A program made the position numbers and the translations under genes. Below the pieces are notes generated by a model. It saw only the letters and a list, made by a program, of their open reading frames with translations, was not told the DNA's origin and searched no databases. 64,000 nt of DNA from Rhodococcus opacus B4 (GTDB lineage: Bacteria; Actinomycetota; Actinomycetes; Mycobacteriales; Mycobacteriaceae): NCBI RefSeq assembly GCF_000010805.1, contig NC_012522.1, positions 5,456,001 to 5,520,000 of the forward strand, given 5' to 3'. Of the stretch, positions 1-8,849 are shown in pieces; position 1 is the stretch's first letter; each line of letters opens with the position of its first letter.

Positions 1-452
1 GCACGGTCGCGGTGCTCGAGGGCGTCAACGATCACGAGAACCTGGGCTCGATGTTCCGCAACGCCGCCGGGCTCGGCGTCGACGCCGTCGTGTTCGGCAA
101 GGGATGCGCCGACCCGCTGTACCGCCGGGCGGTCCGGGTGTCGATGGGGCACGTCCTGCGGGTGCCGTTCGCGCACGTGACGAAGTGGCCGCACGATCTG
201 GACGCGTTGCGGGAGCGGGGGTTCCAGCTCATCTCGCTCACCCCGAATCCCGGGGCGGTGACACTGGCCGAGGCGATGACGGGGGAGAAGGTGGCGTTGC
301 TGCTCGGCGCGGAAGGGCCCGGACTCACCGAACACGCCATGCGGGCCACCGACATTCGTGCCCGCATCCCGATGGCGCCCGGAACGGATTCGCTCAACGT
401 CGCGACGGCGGCGGCGATGGCGTTCTACGAGCGCGTCCGAACCGGCCGGTGA
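1..452 (+). CDS. TrmH/SpoU-family RNA 2'-O-methyltransferase, 5'-truncated by window edge
   Basis: C-terminal part of a SPOUT-class (TrmH/SpoU) methyltransferase that moves a methyl group from S-adenosylmethionine to a ribose 2'-OH of rRNA or tRNA. All three SpoU motifs are present: the EGVNDHENLGSMFRNAA block at the start, LLLGAEGPGL in the middle and the knot-forming IPMAPGTDSLNVATAAAMAF near the end. The frame is open to base 3 (T-V-A-V-L-E-G...), so the true start lies upstream and the N-terminal substrate-binding domain is missing. In M. tuberculosis the matching gene is Rv0881, also followed by a small membrane protein gene as here. The exact RNA target cannot be told from sequence. Confidence 0.9.
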   Translation, partial: TVAVLEGVNDHENLGSMFRNAAGLGVDAVVFGKGCADPLYRRAVRVSMGHVLRVPFAHVTKWPHDLDALRERGFQLISLTPNPGAVTLAEAMTGEKVALLLGAEGPGLTEHAMRATDIRARIPMAPGTDSLNVATAAAMAFYERVRTGR

Positions 453-748
453 CAATGCTGCCCCCTCATTCCCCGTACCCGCGACCGCCGACGGAAACAC
501 CGTGGTTCACCGGACTTCTCGTGGCGGCATTCGCCGCGGCGGTGGTGGCCGTCGCGATCATCGCGTTCGGCTCGCAACTCGCCCGGATCAACCCGGCGCT
601 GGCGGTGTTCCTCGAACTCGTCGTGGTCGCCGGGGTCGCGCCGTCGGTGTGGCGGCTACGCCGGACACCGGTGTGGCGGTGGCTGGTGTACGGCGCCGCG
701 GTCGGAGTCCTCGCCGGCTGGTGTGCTCTGCTCGTCGGCGCCGCCTGA
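449..748 (+). CDS. DUF2537-type small membrane protein (Rv0882-like)
   Basis: About 98-residue protein with three predicted hydrophobic segments (roughly residues 17-40, 47-65 and 75-96) separated by short basic loops such as WRLRRTPVWRW, so an integral membrane protein. A GTG at 449 overlaps the stop of the methyltransferase gene (GTGA), and an ATG follows at 455; either could be the start. The overlap implies translational coupling. Size, topology and position directly after the TrmH gene match M. tuberculosis Rv0882. Function unknown. Confidence 0.75.
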   Translation: MTMLPPHSPYPRPPTETPWFTGLLVAAFAAAVVAVAIIAFGSQLARINPALAVFLELVVVAGVAPSVWRLRRTPVWRWLVYGAAVGVLAGWCALLVGAA

Positions 749-760
749 CTCCGGCAAGCG

Positions 761-1552
761 TCAGAAGCCGAAGTAGCGGCGGAGCAGTCCGCCCTTGCGC
801 GCGGGCGGGGGCGGAGCGGGCGTGTGCGCGGGAACCGGCTCGGGGGCGGGTCGTTCCACCTCGGCGGGTTGTTCTGCCTCGGCCGGAGATTCGACCGCCG
901 GACCCTCGCCCGGCGGGTGGACGGCGAACCCCAGCACGACGAGCGTCTTCGGGTCGATCTCGGTGCCCTCCGGGGCGCCCGTGTACCGGAAGCCCAGCCA
1001 TTCCCGGTTGGCGCCCTCGGCGAACTGCTGCGGGTGGAACGGCAGCGACTGCGGGTCGGGCAGCACGCCCGCGGGGTGTTTCAGCGGGAAGTCGCCCGCC
1101 CAGAACGGCCGCTCCCACACCAGGGGGATGCCGAGGTCCTCGTGGATGTGGACCGGTGTCGCGCTGAACGCGCGGGTCAGGTGCCCGTCCTCCCACATCG
1201 CGAACGAGCCCCACGCGATGTCGGGCTTGGACGCCATGTAATACGTCTTCGCCGACTCGGTGGGCCGGATGCGTGTTCCGGGCAGGGTCGACGGCCGGGG
1301 AACGGCCAGATCGGGCCCGCACACGACGGTGATGCCGGGGTAGGAACCGATGTGGACGGTCCCGGTGGTGTCGAGTCGCGCGGCCTCGGCCAGCGGAACC
1401 GGGCCGGTGGGGGTGGCCGCCAGATCGGGATAGAGGCGGGCGGCGAGCTGCTGCGCCGCGTCGAGGTCCGGCTTCGGGTGGCCACGGAGAACAGCCGCAG
1501 GGTCGGGGACGTCGACGTACCAGATCGTTGATACCTTGGCCCCCACGGTCAT
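761..1552 (-). CDS. DUF6928-like protein of unknown function
   Basis: 263-residue soluble protein. The N-terminus MTVGAKVSTIWYVDVPDP resembles the DUF6928 family of actinobacterial proteins that begin with an MGAK-like motif and a beta strand. The first ~200 residues look like one folded domain; residues ~208-250 are a low-complexity Pro/Glu/Ala linker ending in a basic tail, RKGGLLRRYFGF. The tail could contact membrane or nucleic acid, but this is a guess. A purine-rich stretch (gaagaggggg on the minus strand) sits directly before the ATG. It lies downstream of sepH on the same strand, separated by 72 nt. No catalytic motif recognised. Confidence 0.65.
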   Translation of the reverse strand: MTVGAKVSTIWYVDVPDPAAVLRGHPKPDLDAAQQLAARLYPDLAATPTGPVPLAEAARLDTTGTVHIGSYPGITVVCGPDLAVPRPSTLPGTRIRPTESAKTYYMASKPDIAWGSFAMWEDGHLTRAFSATPVHIHEDLGIPLVWERPFWAGDFPLKHPAGVLPDPQSLPFHPQQFAEGANREWLGFRYTGAPEGTEIDPKTLVVLGFAVHPPGEGPAVESPAEAEQPAEVERPAPEPVPAHTPAPPPPARKGGLLRRYFGF

Positions 1553-1624
1553 CCCCCTCTTCCGGCGTCTTCCTGAAAGAGTACGACCCCGGCCGTGTTC
1601 CCCGCCTGCTTACCGCGCCGACGG

Positions 1625-2482
1625 TCAGCGACCGCTGCTGCGGACACCGAGCAGGACGTCGTCCCAGGAGGGGAGGGCGGGTTTGCCGCGCTTGTCCTTG
1701 TTGTTCGTCTGGTGCGGAGCGATCTTGGGGGAGGACGGCTCCTCGGACGGGGCGGGCTCGTCCTCGGGCTCCTCGGTGACGTCGGCCTCGATGATCTCCT
1801 CGGGCTCGATCGTCGGCACCTCCACCTCGGTGGGGAACTCGGCGAGTTCGAGCTGTTCCGGCTCCTCGGACGCCACCGGCGCCAATCCGCGGAGCGGACG
1901 GCCGAAGTCGGGGTCGATCAGGTCGAACGCGGTGTCGTCGAGGGCGACGATGGTGCCGCCGTGCGCGTCCGGCTGGTACCGCCAGTGCGCCGCGTTGGTG
2001 GTACGCCCGGCCTGCCACTGCAGCTGGGCGACCCAGTGATTGTCCTCGTCGCGCCACGCGTCCCACGTGGCGTCGTCGATGTTGTGTCCCCGCGCGCGGA
2101 ACGCCTGCGTGACGATCTCGGCGAGCGTGGGAACGGCGGGGCCGTTGTCGCGCACCGGGTGTCCGCCCTGCGCCATCTCGGCGGCACGGGAACGTTCGAG
2201 CAGAACCGGATATGCGAAACGCTCGACCTTCGCCAGGGGGATGCCGGCCTCGTCGGCAACCTGTTCGACGGAGGCGCCGGCACGGATGCGGGCCTGGATT
2301 TCGCGGGGCCTGAGCTGACTGTCCATTTCGATCTCAATCTGGCCGAGTCGAGCGATGTCCCCGCGGGATGCGGCGCGGAGTTTGTCATCGGCGGGAAGCC
2401 GGAATTTTTCGCCGGTACTGGCATCTGCGCACACGACGTGCGATCCATCGGGCTCGAGACCGATCACTCGAAGCTCTCGCAC
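1625..2482 (-). CDS. sepH: Cell division protein SepH
   Basis: 285-residue homologue of SepH (M. tuberculosis Rv0883c), an FtsZ-binding protein of actinobacteria that promotes FtsZ assembly at the septum. The N-terminal DUF3071 domain (RELRVIGLEPDGSH... through the RIRAGASVEQVADEAGI helix-turn-helix-like segment and FAYPVLLERSRAAEM) is intact. A Glu/Pro-rich linker follows (~residues 190-255), then the short conserved C-terminal segment LPSWDDVLLGVRSSGR. The GTG start at 2482 is chosen because a strong Shine-Dalgarno (AAGGAGGT) lies 4-5 nt upstream and the protein then begins like the family; a longer frame to 2527 lacks such support. A TACAGT at 2532-2527 on the same strand is a possible -10. 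Confidence 0.92.
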   Translation of the reverse strand: MRELRVIGLEPDGSHVVCADASTGEKFRLPADDKLRAASRGDIARLGQIEIEMDSQLRPREIQARIRAGASVEQVADEAGIPLAKVERFAYPVLLERSRAAEMAQGGHPVRDNGPAVPTLAEIVTQAFRARGHNIDDATWDAWRDEDNHWVAQLQWQAGRTTNAAHWRYQPDAHGGTIVALDDTAFDLIDPDFGRPLRGLAPVASEEPEQLELAEFPTEVEVPTIEPEEIIEADVTEEPEDEPAPSEEPSSPKIAPHQTNNKDKRGKPALPSWDDVLLGVRSSGR

Positions 2483-2719
2483 GTTGACCTCCTTATCGCG
2501 CCGGCTCGCGACTCTGCACCCGGGCAACTGTAATTCATTCGTGACAGCCCGTGCGGCAGGACACGCGCGGGCAAATCCCGTCCCGGCGTTACGCCCGCGC
2601 TACGCTTCGTCGTTTCCCGAATGGTCCGCCGGGATCGGCCTCCAGGACCTCGCCGTGGCGCGCATACTGATCGACACAGCCCGGGAACGGGGCGTCGGAA
2701 CAGAAGTGGATCTGAGTCG

Positions 2720-3205
2720 ATGAGCCAGAGCGATGTCGACGACGTGGACCTTGCGCACCTGCGGCGGGCCATCGAACTCGCCGACGAGACGGGGGACGCG
2801 GGCAACAGGCCGTTCGGTGCGGTCGCGGTCGGCGCCGACGGTCACGTGATCAGTGAGGGCGCCAACTCCGTGGCGACGTCCGCGGACGTCACCGAGCACG
2901 CGGAACTCGACGCGATCACCACCGCCTGCGGTGAAGGCCGGACGGGCGACCTGGTCGGCGCCACCATGTACGCGAGCGGCGAGCCGTGCCCGATGTGCAG
3001 TGCGGCGATGGTGTGGGCCGGGATCACGCGGGTGGTCTACGCGGCCTCGTCCGCCGACTTCTCCCGGATCCTCCCCGACGGGCCACGGTTCACGCTCGGC
3101 TGCGCCGACGTGCTCGATGCGGCGAGCGTCGAGATCCAGGTGAGCGGGCCGCATCTCGGCGACGAGGCGCTCGCGCCGTTCCACCGCTTCCTCGACACGG
3201 ACTGA
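2720..3205 (+). CDS. Nucleoside/cytidine-type deaminase
   Basis: 161-residue zinc-dependent deaminase of the CDA superfamily (tRNA-adenosine/guanine deaminase fold). The metal site is visible: EHAELDAI (His ligand and catalytic Glu) around residue 56 and EPCPMCSAAMVWAG (PCxxC) around residue 91. Upstream RPFGAVAVGADGHVI is the typical substrate loop. Members hydrolyse the exocyclic amine of guanine, cytosine or adenosine; the C-terminus lacks a clear TadA signature, so guanine deaminase-like activity is as likely as any. The gene diverges from sepH over 237 nt and converges on serC. The SD is weak (AGAAGTGGA about 12 nt upstream). Confidence 0.85.
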   Translation: MSQSDVDDVDLAHLRRAIELADETGDAGNRPFGAVAVGADGHVISEGANSVATSADVTEHAELDAITTACGEGRTGDLVGATMYASGEPCPMCSAAMVWAGITRVVYAASSADFSRILPDGPRFTLGCADVLDAASVEIQVSGPHLGDEALAPFHRFLDTD

Positions 3206-3215
3206 CCCGGAAAGG

Positions 3216-3253
3216 CCGTCAGCCCCCGGCACTTCTGTGCCGGGGGCTGACGG
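3216..3253. terminator. Bidirectional hairpin terminator between deaminase and serC
   Basis: Perfect 17-bp inverted repeat, 3216-3232 pairing with 3237-3253, closing a TTCT tetraloop. It sits between the convergent 3' ends of the deaminase gene and serC. There is no T-run on either side, as is common for actinobacterial terminators. Confidence 0.8.
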
Positions 3254-3269
3254 GTGTCGGTGCCGGGAC

Positions 3270-4391
3270 TCAGCCGAGCTGCGAGACGACCCAGTCGATG
3301 CTCTTCGTGAGCTGCGAGACGTCCTCGGGGTCGATGGCCGGGAACATGCCGACGCGCAGCTGGTTGCGGCCCAGCTTGCGGTACGGCTCCGTGTCGACGA
3401 CGCCGTTGGCCCGCAGGATCTTCGCCACCTGGGCGGCGTCGATCTTGTCGTCGAAGTCGATGGTGCCGACGACCTGCGAGCGGTGCGCGGGATCGGTGAC
3501 GAACGGCGTGGCGTACTCGCTGGCCTCGGCCCACTGGTACAGGCGCGAGGACGAATCGGCGGTACGCGACGTGGCCCAGTCCAGTCCGCCCTTGCCGTTC
3601 AGCCAGTCGATCTGGTTGGCGAGCAGCAGCAGCGTCGCGACCGCGGGCGTGTTGTACGTCTGGTCCTTGGAGCTGTTGTCCACCGCGATGGGCAGCGACA
3701 GGAAGTCGGGGGTCCAGCGACCCGAATCCTTGATCTCCGCGACCCGCTCGAGCGCCTTCGGGCTCATCAGCGCGATCCACAGGCCACCATCGGCGGCGAA
3801 GCACTTCTGCGGCGCGAAGTAGTACACGTCGGCGTCGGCGACGTTCACCGGCAGGCCGCCGGCGCCGGAGGTGGCGTCGATGGCGATGAGCGCGTTCTCC
3901 GAGCCCGCGGGACGCGAGACGGGGATCGCGACACCGGTGGACGTCTCGTTGTGCGCCCAGCCGATGAGGTCGACGGACGGATCGGAGACGGGCTCGGGAG
4001 CGCTGCCCGGGTCGGCGGAGACGACGATCGGGTCGCCGATGAACGGGTTGTTCTTCGCGACCGACGCGAACTTGGAGCTGAACTCGCCGTTCGTCAGGTG
4101 CAGCGACTTCTCCCGGATCAGGCCGAATGCGGCCGCATCCCAGAACGCGGTGGTGCCACCGTTGCCGAGCACCACCTCGTACCCTTCGGGCAGGGAGAAC
4201 AGATCGGCGAGGCCGGACCGCACGCTGGCGACGACGTCCTTGACGGGTTTCTGGCGGTGGCTGGTGCCGAACACCGAGGAGCCCACCTCGACCAGCGACT
4301 GCAGCTGTTCGGGGCGAACCTTGGAGGGTCCGCAGCCGAACCGTCCGTCGGCGGGCAGGAGGTCTGCGGGGATGATCGGTGTGGAGGTCAT
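3270..4391 (-). CDS. serC: Phosphoserine aminotransferase
   Basis: 373-residue PLP-dependent class V aminotransferase converting 3-phosphohydroxypyruvate plus glutamate to phosphoserine and 2-oxoglutarate in serine biosynthesis. The mycobacterial-type N-terminus (IPADLLPADGRFGCGPSKVR), the GNGGTTAFWDAAAFG cofactor loop, and DATSGAGG with YFAPQKCFAADGG (Schiff-base Lys) are all present at expected spacing. Full length compared with M. tuberculosis SerC (Rv0884c), which is likewise close to sepH. The start at ATG 4391 is supported by an AAGGAACAG stretch upstream on the minus strand. citA lies upstream on the same strand; the 41-nt gap allows co-transcription from citA. Confidence 0.95.
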   Translation of the reverse strand: MTSTPIIPADLLPADGRFGCGPSKVRPEQLQSLVEVGSSVFGTSHRQKPVKDVVASVRSGLADLFSLPEGYEVVLGNGGTTAFWDAAAFGLIREKSLHLTNGEFSSKFASVAKNNPFIGDPIVVSADPGSAPEPVSDPSVDLIGWAHNETSTGVAIPVSRPAGSENALIAIDATSGAGGLPVNVADADVYYFAPQKCFAADGGLWIALMSPKALERVAEIKDSGRWTPDFLSLPIAVDNSSKDQTYNTPAVATLLLLANQIDWLNGKGGLDWATSRTADSSSRLYQWAEASEYATPFVTDPAHRSQVVGTIDFDDKIDAAQVAKILRANGVVDTEPYRKLGRNQLRVGMFPAIDPEDVSQLTKSIDWVVSQLG

Positions 4392-4432
4392 CGCTACTTT
4401 CTGTTCCTTACTGATTCAGGCGGGGGAGACGG

Positions 4433-5563
4433 TCAGCTGGTGTGGGCGATCTGGTCCCAGCCCTCGACGGACTCGGGGGTGCGGGGTGCGGGTCCGGTGT
4501 AGATGGCGGCGGGGCGGACGAGTTTGCCGAGGCGTTTCTGCTCGAGGATGTGGGCGCACCAGCCGGCGGTGCGGCCGCAGGTGAACATGGCGGGCATCAT
4601 GTGCGCGGGGACCTCGGCGAAGTCGAGGATGACGGCGGCCCAGAATTCGACGTTCGTTTCGATGGCCCGGTCGGGGCGGCGTTCGCGCAGTTCGGCGAGG
4701 GCGGCCTGTTCGAGGGCGGCGGCCGCCTCGAAGCGGGGGGCGTTCAGGCGTTTGGCGGTGGCGCGGAGCACCCGGGCGCGGGGGTCTTCGGCGCGGTAGA
4801 CGCGGTGCCCGAAGCCCATCAGCTTGTCCTTGCGGTCGAGGATGCCCTTGACCAGGGCGCGGGCGTCGCCGGACTTCTCGGTGTCCTCGATCATCGGCAG
4901 CACGCGGGCGGGGGCGCCGCCGTGCAGGGGGCCGGACATGGCGCCGATGGCGCCGGAGAGGGAGGCGGCGACGTCGGCGCCGGTGGAGGCGATGACACGG
5001 GCGGTGAAGGTGGAGGCGTTCATGCCGTGTTCGGCGGCGGAGACCCAGTAGGCGTCGATGGCTTCGACGTGGGCGGGGTCGGGGTCGCCTTTCCAGCGGA
5101 CCATGAACCGTTCGGTGACGGTCTTGGCTTCGTCGATCCGTTTCTGGGGGACGGCGGGCTGGTAGATGCCGCGGGCGGACTGGGCGACGTAGGACAGGGC
5201 CATGACGGAGGCGCGGGCGAGTTGTTCGCGGGCGGTGTCGTCGTCGATGTCGAGGAGGGGCTGGTATCCCCAGATGGGGGCGAGCATGGCGAGGCCGGCC
5301 TGGACGTCGACGCGGACGTCGCCGGTGTGCACGGGGAGGGGGAACGGTTCGGCCGGGGGCAGTCCGGGGCCGAAGCGGCCGTCGACGAGCAGGGCCCACA
5401 CGTTGCCGAACGTGACGTGCTTGGAGACGAGTTCCTCGATGTCGACGCCGCGGTAGCGCAGGGCGCCGCCGTCCTTGTCGGGCTCGGCGATGTCGCTGGT
5501 GAACGCGACGACGCCTTCCAGTCCGCTGACGAAATCGTCCGGTATTGCCGCGCTAGCTGACAT
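4433..5563 (-). CDS. citA: Citrate synthase CitA (short actinobacterial type)
   Basis: 376-residue citrate synthase family protein condensing acetyl-CoA with oxaloacetate. Active-site blocks are visible: SGPLHGGAPARVLPM (His), KLMGFGHRVYRAEDPRA (His/Arg) and the C-terminal NVEFWAAVILDFAEVPAHMMPAMFTCGRTAGW with its conserved Asp/Arg. Length and N-terminus (FVSGLEGVVAFTSDIAEPD, LRYRGVDIEELV) fit M. tuberculosis CitA (Rv0889c, 373 aa) rather than the ~430-aa GltA2 found further on in this window. The start at ATG 5563 begins the conserved region; the longer frame upstream is low-complexity. A 2-methylcitrate synthase activity cannot be excluded. Divergent from pdxH. Confidence 0.9.
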   Translation of the reverse strand: MSASAAIPDDFVSGLEGVVAFTSDIAEPDKDGGALRYRGVDIEELVSKHVTFGNVWALLVDGRFGPGLPPAEPFPLPVHTGDVRVDVQAGLAMLAPIWGYQPLLDIDDDTAREQLARASVMALSYVAQSARGIYQPAVPQKRIDEAKTVTERFMVRWKGDPDPAHVEAIDAYWVSAAEHGMNASTFTARVIASTGADVAASLSGAIGAMSGPLHGGAPARVLPMIEDTEKSGDARALVKGILDRKDKLMGFGHRVYRAEDPRARVLRATAKRLNAPRFEAAAALEQAALAELRERRPDRAIETNVEFWAAVILDFAEVPAHMMPAMFTCGRTAGWCAHILEQKRLGKLVRPAAIYTGPAPRTPESVEGWDQIAHTS

Positions 5564-5767
5564 AGCTCGTGGACTCTCCTCGTTCGAGTGCCCCCGGTCA
5601 GAGCGGCACTGTCTCGGCGTTCGACAATTGCGCTGGGCGTGCATGCGGGATGGGCAGGCACCCTTGTCCGCGCAATCGACTTCCCGTCTCCGGGCATCGC
5701 ACGAACGCTGCTGCAATCCGAGGGGACGGGCTCGGTCTCCAAAACTTTAGCCGGTGTCACCGGAGAG

Positions 5768-5804
5768 TTGATCAGTGCATACCCGGGAGTAGCGTTCTCG
5801 GCTG
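5768..5804 (+). promoter_or_regulatory. Promoter for leaderless pdxH
   Basis: TTGATC at 5768-5773 and TAGCGT at 5790-5795, spaced 16 nt, form a sigmaA-like -35/-10 pair. The -10 ends 8 nt before the GTG at 5804, placing the transcription start at the start codon. Read from sequence only; not experimentally supported. Confidence 0.55.
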
Positions 5805-6505
5805 TGTCTCCAGATGCAGAACAGCCGAAACCGGTGAACAAGGACCTCGCGGCGATGCGCGTCGGCTACGCACATCAGGGCCCCGACGGACGGTACAACG
5901 ACTCCGATCTGGACGCCGACCAGCTGAGCGACGGCTGGCTTCCCCTGATGCGCCGGTGGCTCGAGGACGCCGTGGAGTCGGGGGTTCCCGAGCCCAACGC
6001 GATGACGCTCGGGACCGTCGACGAGCACGGTCACCCGTGCACCCGCACCGTCCTCTGCAAGGGACTGAGTGCCGACGGCGTGCTGTTCTTCACCAACTAC
6101 GAATCGGACAAGGGCCGCCAGCTGGACGCCGTGCCCTACGCGTCGGTGACGTTCACATGGGTGCCCGTCGCCCGGCAGATCACCGTGCGCGGCCCCGTCG
6201 AGCGGGTGAGTGCCGAGGTCACGGACGAGTACTGGCACAGCAGGCCGCGTGGATCCCGGCTGGGCGCGTGGGCGTCCGAACAGTCGCGGCCGATCGCGTC
6301 GCGGGCCGAACTGGACGCGGCGCTGCTGCACGCGGGCGAGCGTTTCCCCGTCGACGTCGACATCCCGGTGCGGCCGGACTGGGGCGGAATCCTGATCCGG
6401 CCCGCGGTGGTGGAGTTCTGGCAGGGCCGCGCCAATCGGATGCACAACCGCATCCGGACGTCGCTGGCCGACGGCGCGTGGACGGTGGAGCGGCTGCAGC
6501 CGTGA
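5804..6505 (+). CDS. pdxH: Pyridoxamine 5'-phosphate oxidase
   Basis: FMN-dependent oxidase that converts pyridoxine/pyridoxamine 5'-phosphate to PLP. The sequence carries the family signatures: MTLGTVDEHGHPCTRTVLCKG (FMN phosphate binding), FFTNYESDKGRQL, VTFTWVPVARQITVRGPVER, and the C-terminal block SRLGAWASEQSRPI followed by WGGILIRPAVVEFWQGRANRMHNR. The start is uncertain: GTG 5804 fits a leaderless promoter, GTG 5834 and ATG 5855 are in frame, and conserved sequence begins around ATG 5855. At 233 aa the GTG-5804 form is close to the usual family length. Actinobacteria make PLP de novo by PdxST, so this is most likely a salvage enzyme; serC, a PLP enzyme, is nearby on the other strand. 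Confidence 0.9.
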   Translation: MSPDAEQPKPVNKDLAAMRVGYAHQGPDGRYNDSDLDADQLSDGWLPLMRRWLEDAVESGVPEPNAMTLGTVDEHGHPCTRTVLCKGLSADGVLFFTNYESDKGRQLDAVPYASVTFTWVPVARQITVRGPVERVSAEVTDEYWHSRPRGSRLGAWASEQSRPIASRAELDAALLHAGERFPVDVDIPVRPDWGGILIRPAVVEFWQGRANRMHNRIRTSLADGAWTVERLQP

Positions 6506-6547
6506 CCGCCCGGGAATAGTGAGCATGGGAAACGAGCTAAGGGAAGA

Positions 6548-7834
6548 ATGACCGACACCGTCACCGAGAAGAGGACGCGGCGGCTGCTCGCCGACACGGC
6601 GCCGCTGCAGAACCGGGACTACCGGCGCCTGTGGGCGGCCGGGATCGTGACGGTGATCGGCGGGCAGCTCAGCGTCGTCGCCGTGCCGCAGCAGGTGTAC
6701 GAGATCACCCGCAGCTCGGCGTACGTGGGTCTGACCGGTGTCTTCGCGCTGGTACCGCTGATCGTGTTCGGTCTGTGGGGCGGCGCGCTCGCCGACGTCA
6801 TGGACCGGCGGAAGCTGCTGACCATCACCACCGTCGGACTCGGTGTCACGGCGGTGCTGTTCTGGGCGCAGGCGGCGCTCGGCCTGAACAACGTGTGGCT
6901 GGTCCTCGTGCTGCTGGGCCTGCAGCAGGCGTTCTTCGCCGTCAACCAGCCGACCCGCAGCGCGATCATTCCGCGGCTCATCCCGGCGGAACAGCTGCCC
7001 GCAGCCAATTCGCTCAACATGACGGTCATGCAGTTCGGCGCCATCGCCGGACCGCTGCTCGCCGGGGTCATGATCCCGGTGGTCGGGCTGTCCACGCTGT
7101 ATCTCGTCGATTCGATCGCCCTCCTCGCCACCCTGTGGGCGGTGCTCCGGCTGCCCGCCATCCCGCCGACCGGGGAATCCCGGCGCGCCGGGCTGCGCGA
7201 GGTGTTCGACGGGTTCGCCTACCTCGCCACCCAGAAGGTGCTGCTCGCGTCGTTCGTCGTCGACATCATCGCGATGGTGTTCGGCATGCCGCGGGCATTG
7301 TTCCCTCAGATCGCGCACGACACGTTCGGCGACCCAGCCTCCGGCGGTGTGGCGCTCGGCCTGCTGTTCGCGGCGATGTCCGTCGGCGCGGTGGCCGGCG
7401 GGGTGTTCTCCGGCTGGCTGCCGAGGGTCCGGCGTCAGGGCCGCGCCGTGATCGTGTGCATCGCCCTGTGGGGTCTGGCGATGGTGGGCTTCGGCGTCGT
7501 CGTGGGGCTCGCCTCGCCCGGCGACAGTCCCGCCCTGTTGTGGATCGCCCTGGCATTCCTCGCGTTCGGCGGCGCCGTCGACATGGTCTCCGCCGCGTTC
7601 CGCAGCACCATGCTCCAGCAGGTCGCCACGGACGAGATGCGCGGACGACTCCAGGGCGTCTTCATCGTCGTCGTTGCCGGGGGCCCGCGGATCGGCGACG
7701 TCCTGCACGGCGCAGCGGCCGCGGCAGTCGGAACGAGCGTCGCCGCGGCGGGTGGCGGCGTCCTCGTCGTCGTCGGTGTGGTGATCGCCGCGCTCGCGTT
7801 CCCGGCGCTGATGCGATACAAGGTCACGCGCTAG
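6548..7834 (+). CDS. MFS exporter (EntS-like)
   Basis: 428-residue major facilitator with about 12 hydrophobic segments. The sequence after the N-terminal QNRDYRRLWAAGIVTVIGGQLSVVAVPQQVY, the GGALADVMDRRKLL loop (motif A) and the middle LQQAFFAVNQPTRSAIIPRL are typical of the MFS_3 / enterobactin-exporter EntS-like group. Substrate unknown; siderophores and hydrophobic drugs are common for this group. Clear SD (AAGGGAAGA) directly before ATG 6548. It follows pdxH by 42 nt on the same strand and could be co-transcribed, but no functional link is evident. Confidence 0.85.
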   Translation: MTDTVTEKRTRRLLADTAPLQNRDYRRLWAAGIVTVIGGQLSVVAVPQQVYEITRSSAYVGLTGVFALVPLIVFGLWGGALADVMDRRKLLTITTVGLGVTAVLFWAQAALGLNNVWLVLVLLGLQQAFFAVNQPTRSAIIPRLIPAEQLPAANSLNMTVMQFGAIAGPLLAGVMIPVVGLSTLYLVDSIALLATLWAVLRLPAIPPTGESRRAGLREVFDGFAYLATQKVLLASFVVDIIAMVFGMPRALFPQIAHDTFGDPASGGVALGLLFAAMSVGAVAGGVFSGWLPRVRRQGRAVIVCIALWGLAMVGFGVVVGLASPGDSPALLWIALAFLAFGGAVDMVSAAFRSTMLQQVATDEMRGRLQGVFIVVVAGGPRIGDVLHGAAAAAVGTSVAAAGGGVLVVVGVVIAALAFPALMRYKVTR

Positions 7835-7886
7835 GTTCCTGTGCGCCATCACGAATCTCGCGCAGATCTCGTGCACACTGAAATGC

Positions 7887-8849
7887 ATGGGTGAAGCGCA
7901 GTCGTCGAAGACGGACAGGCCTGCCACGGCTGGATTCGAGATCCGGGGCGGCGGCTACCGGGCCGGTATCGCGGCCACGGGCGCCGGACTCCGGCTACTC
8001 GAACGGGACGGCCGGGACGGGCCGACGGCGCTCACCGAGACGTGGGATCTCGGCACCCGGCCACCGCTGTCCGCCGGGTTGATCCTCGCGCCGTGGCCCA
8101 ACCGGATCCGCGACGGCCGGTTCGTCTTCGACGGCATCGACCACCAGCTCGAGATCACCGAGCCGGGATTCGCCAACGCGAGCCACGGATTCGTCCGTCG
8201 CCGGGACTGGCGTGTCGTGAATCACACCGATGACCGCATCGAGCTGTCGATCGACGTCGGCCTCCACAAGGGGTGGCCGTACCCGCTGCGGCTCACCGTC
8301 GACTACGCCCTGAGCGACGACGGCCTCACCGTGACGCACACCGCCACCAACACGGGAGCCATCCCGGCGCCGTTCGGGATGGGTTTCCATTCCTACGTCC
8401 GCGCCGGCGACGTTCCCCTCGACGAGTGCACGCTGCGCCTGTCCGCCGGCACCCGGCTGCCGCTCGACGAGCGCATGCTGCCCAGCGGGGGTTCGCAGGC
8501 CGTCGCGGGCACAGAATACGACTTCACCAGCCCCCGCACGTTGGCTGGTGTGGCGCTCGACACCCCGTTCAGCGCGCTCGACGTCGACGTGGACGGCAGG
8601 TCGCGGCACGAATTACGCGCGCCGGACGGCACGGGAACGGTCCTGTGGGCGGCCCGGGAATTCGGCTGGCTGCAGGCGTTCGTCGCGGATCCCGACGCGG
8701 GCAAGTCGTACCCGGGCCGCGGCCGGGCGCTGGCCCTCGAACCGATGACGTGCCCGCCGGATGCGTTCAACTCCGGAATCGATCAGTTGGTGCTCGCTCC
8801 GGGACAGCAGTGGACCGGTGTGTGGGGCATGTCGGCGCTGGGGTCGTAG
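7887..8849 (+). CDS. Aldose 1-epimerase family protein
   Basis: 320-residue galactose-mutarotase-like beta-sandwich enzyme that interconverts sugar anomers. Visible family marks: LILAPWPNRIRDGRFVFDG (Arg of the active site), FANASHGFVRRRDW (catalytic His in ASHG), GMGFHSYVRAGD (second His) and LALEPMTCPPDAFNSG near the end with the conserved Glu base. An ATG at 7887 follows a CACACT hexamer 7 nt upstream, possibly a -10 for leaderless transcription. It lies after the MFS gene by 52 nt on the same strand. The actual sugar is not predictable. Confidence 0.87.
   Translation: MGEAQSSKTDRPATAGFEIRGGGYRAGIAATGAGLRLLERDGRDGPTALTETWDLGTRPPLSAGLILAPWPNRIRDGRFVFDGIDHQLEITEPGFANASHGFVRRRDWRVVNHTDDRIELSIDVGLHKGWPYPLRLTVDYALSDDGLTVTHTATNTGAIPAPFGMGFHSYVRAGDVPLDECTLRLSAGTRLPLDERMLPSGGSQAVAGTEYDFTSPRTLAGVALDTPFSALDVDVDGRSRHELRAPDGTGTVLWAAREFGWLQAFVADPDAGKSYPGRGRALALEPMTCPPDAFNSGIDQLVLAPGQQWTGVWGMSALGS

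Noticed and set aside
588..2066. 492-codon open frame on the minus strand across the DUF6928 and sepH genes
   Set aside because: Arg/Pro/Gly-rich composition typical of an out-of-frame reading in GC-rich DNA; the two real genes explain the region.
4442..5560. 372-codon plus-strand frame opposite citA
   Set aside because: Glycine/valine/asparagine-poor low-complexity product (GVGDGGAEFDVRFDG-like); it is the antisense of a clear citrate synthase.
5747..7927. 726-codon minus-strand frame opposite pdxH and the MFS gene
   Set aside because: His/Asp/Arg-rich nonsense with no domain; both genes on the plus strand have full family motifs.
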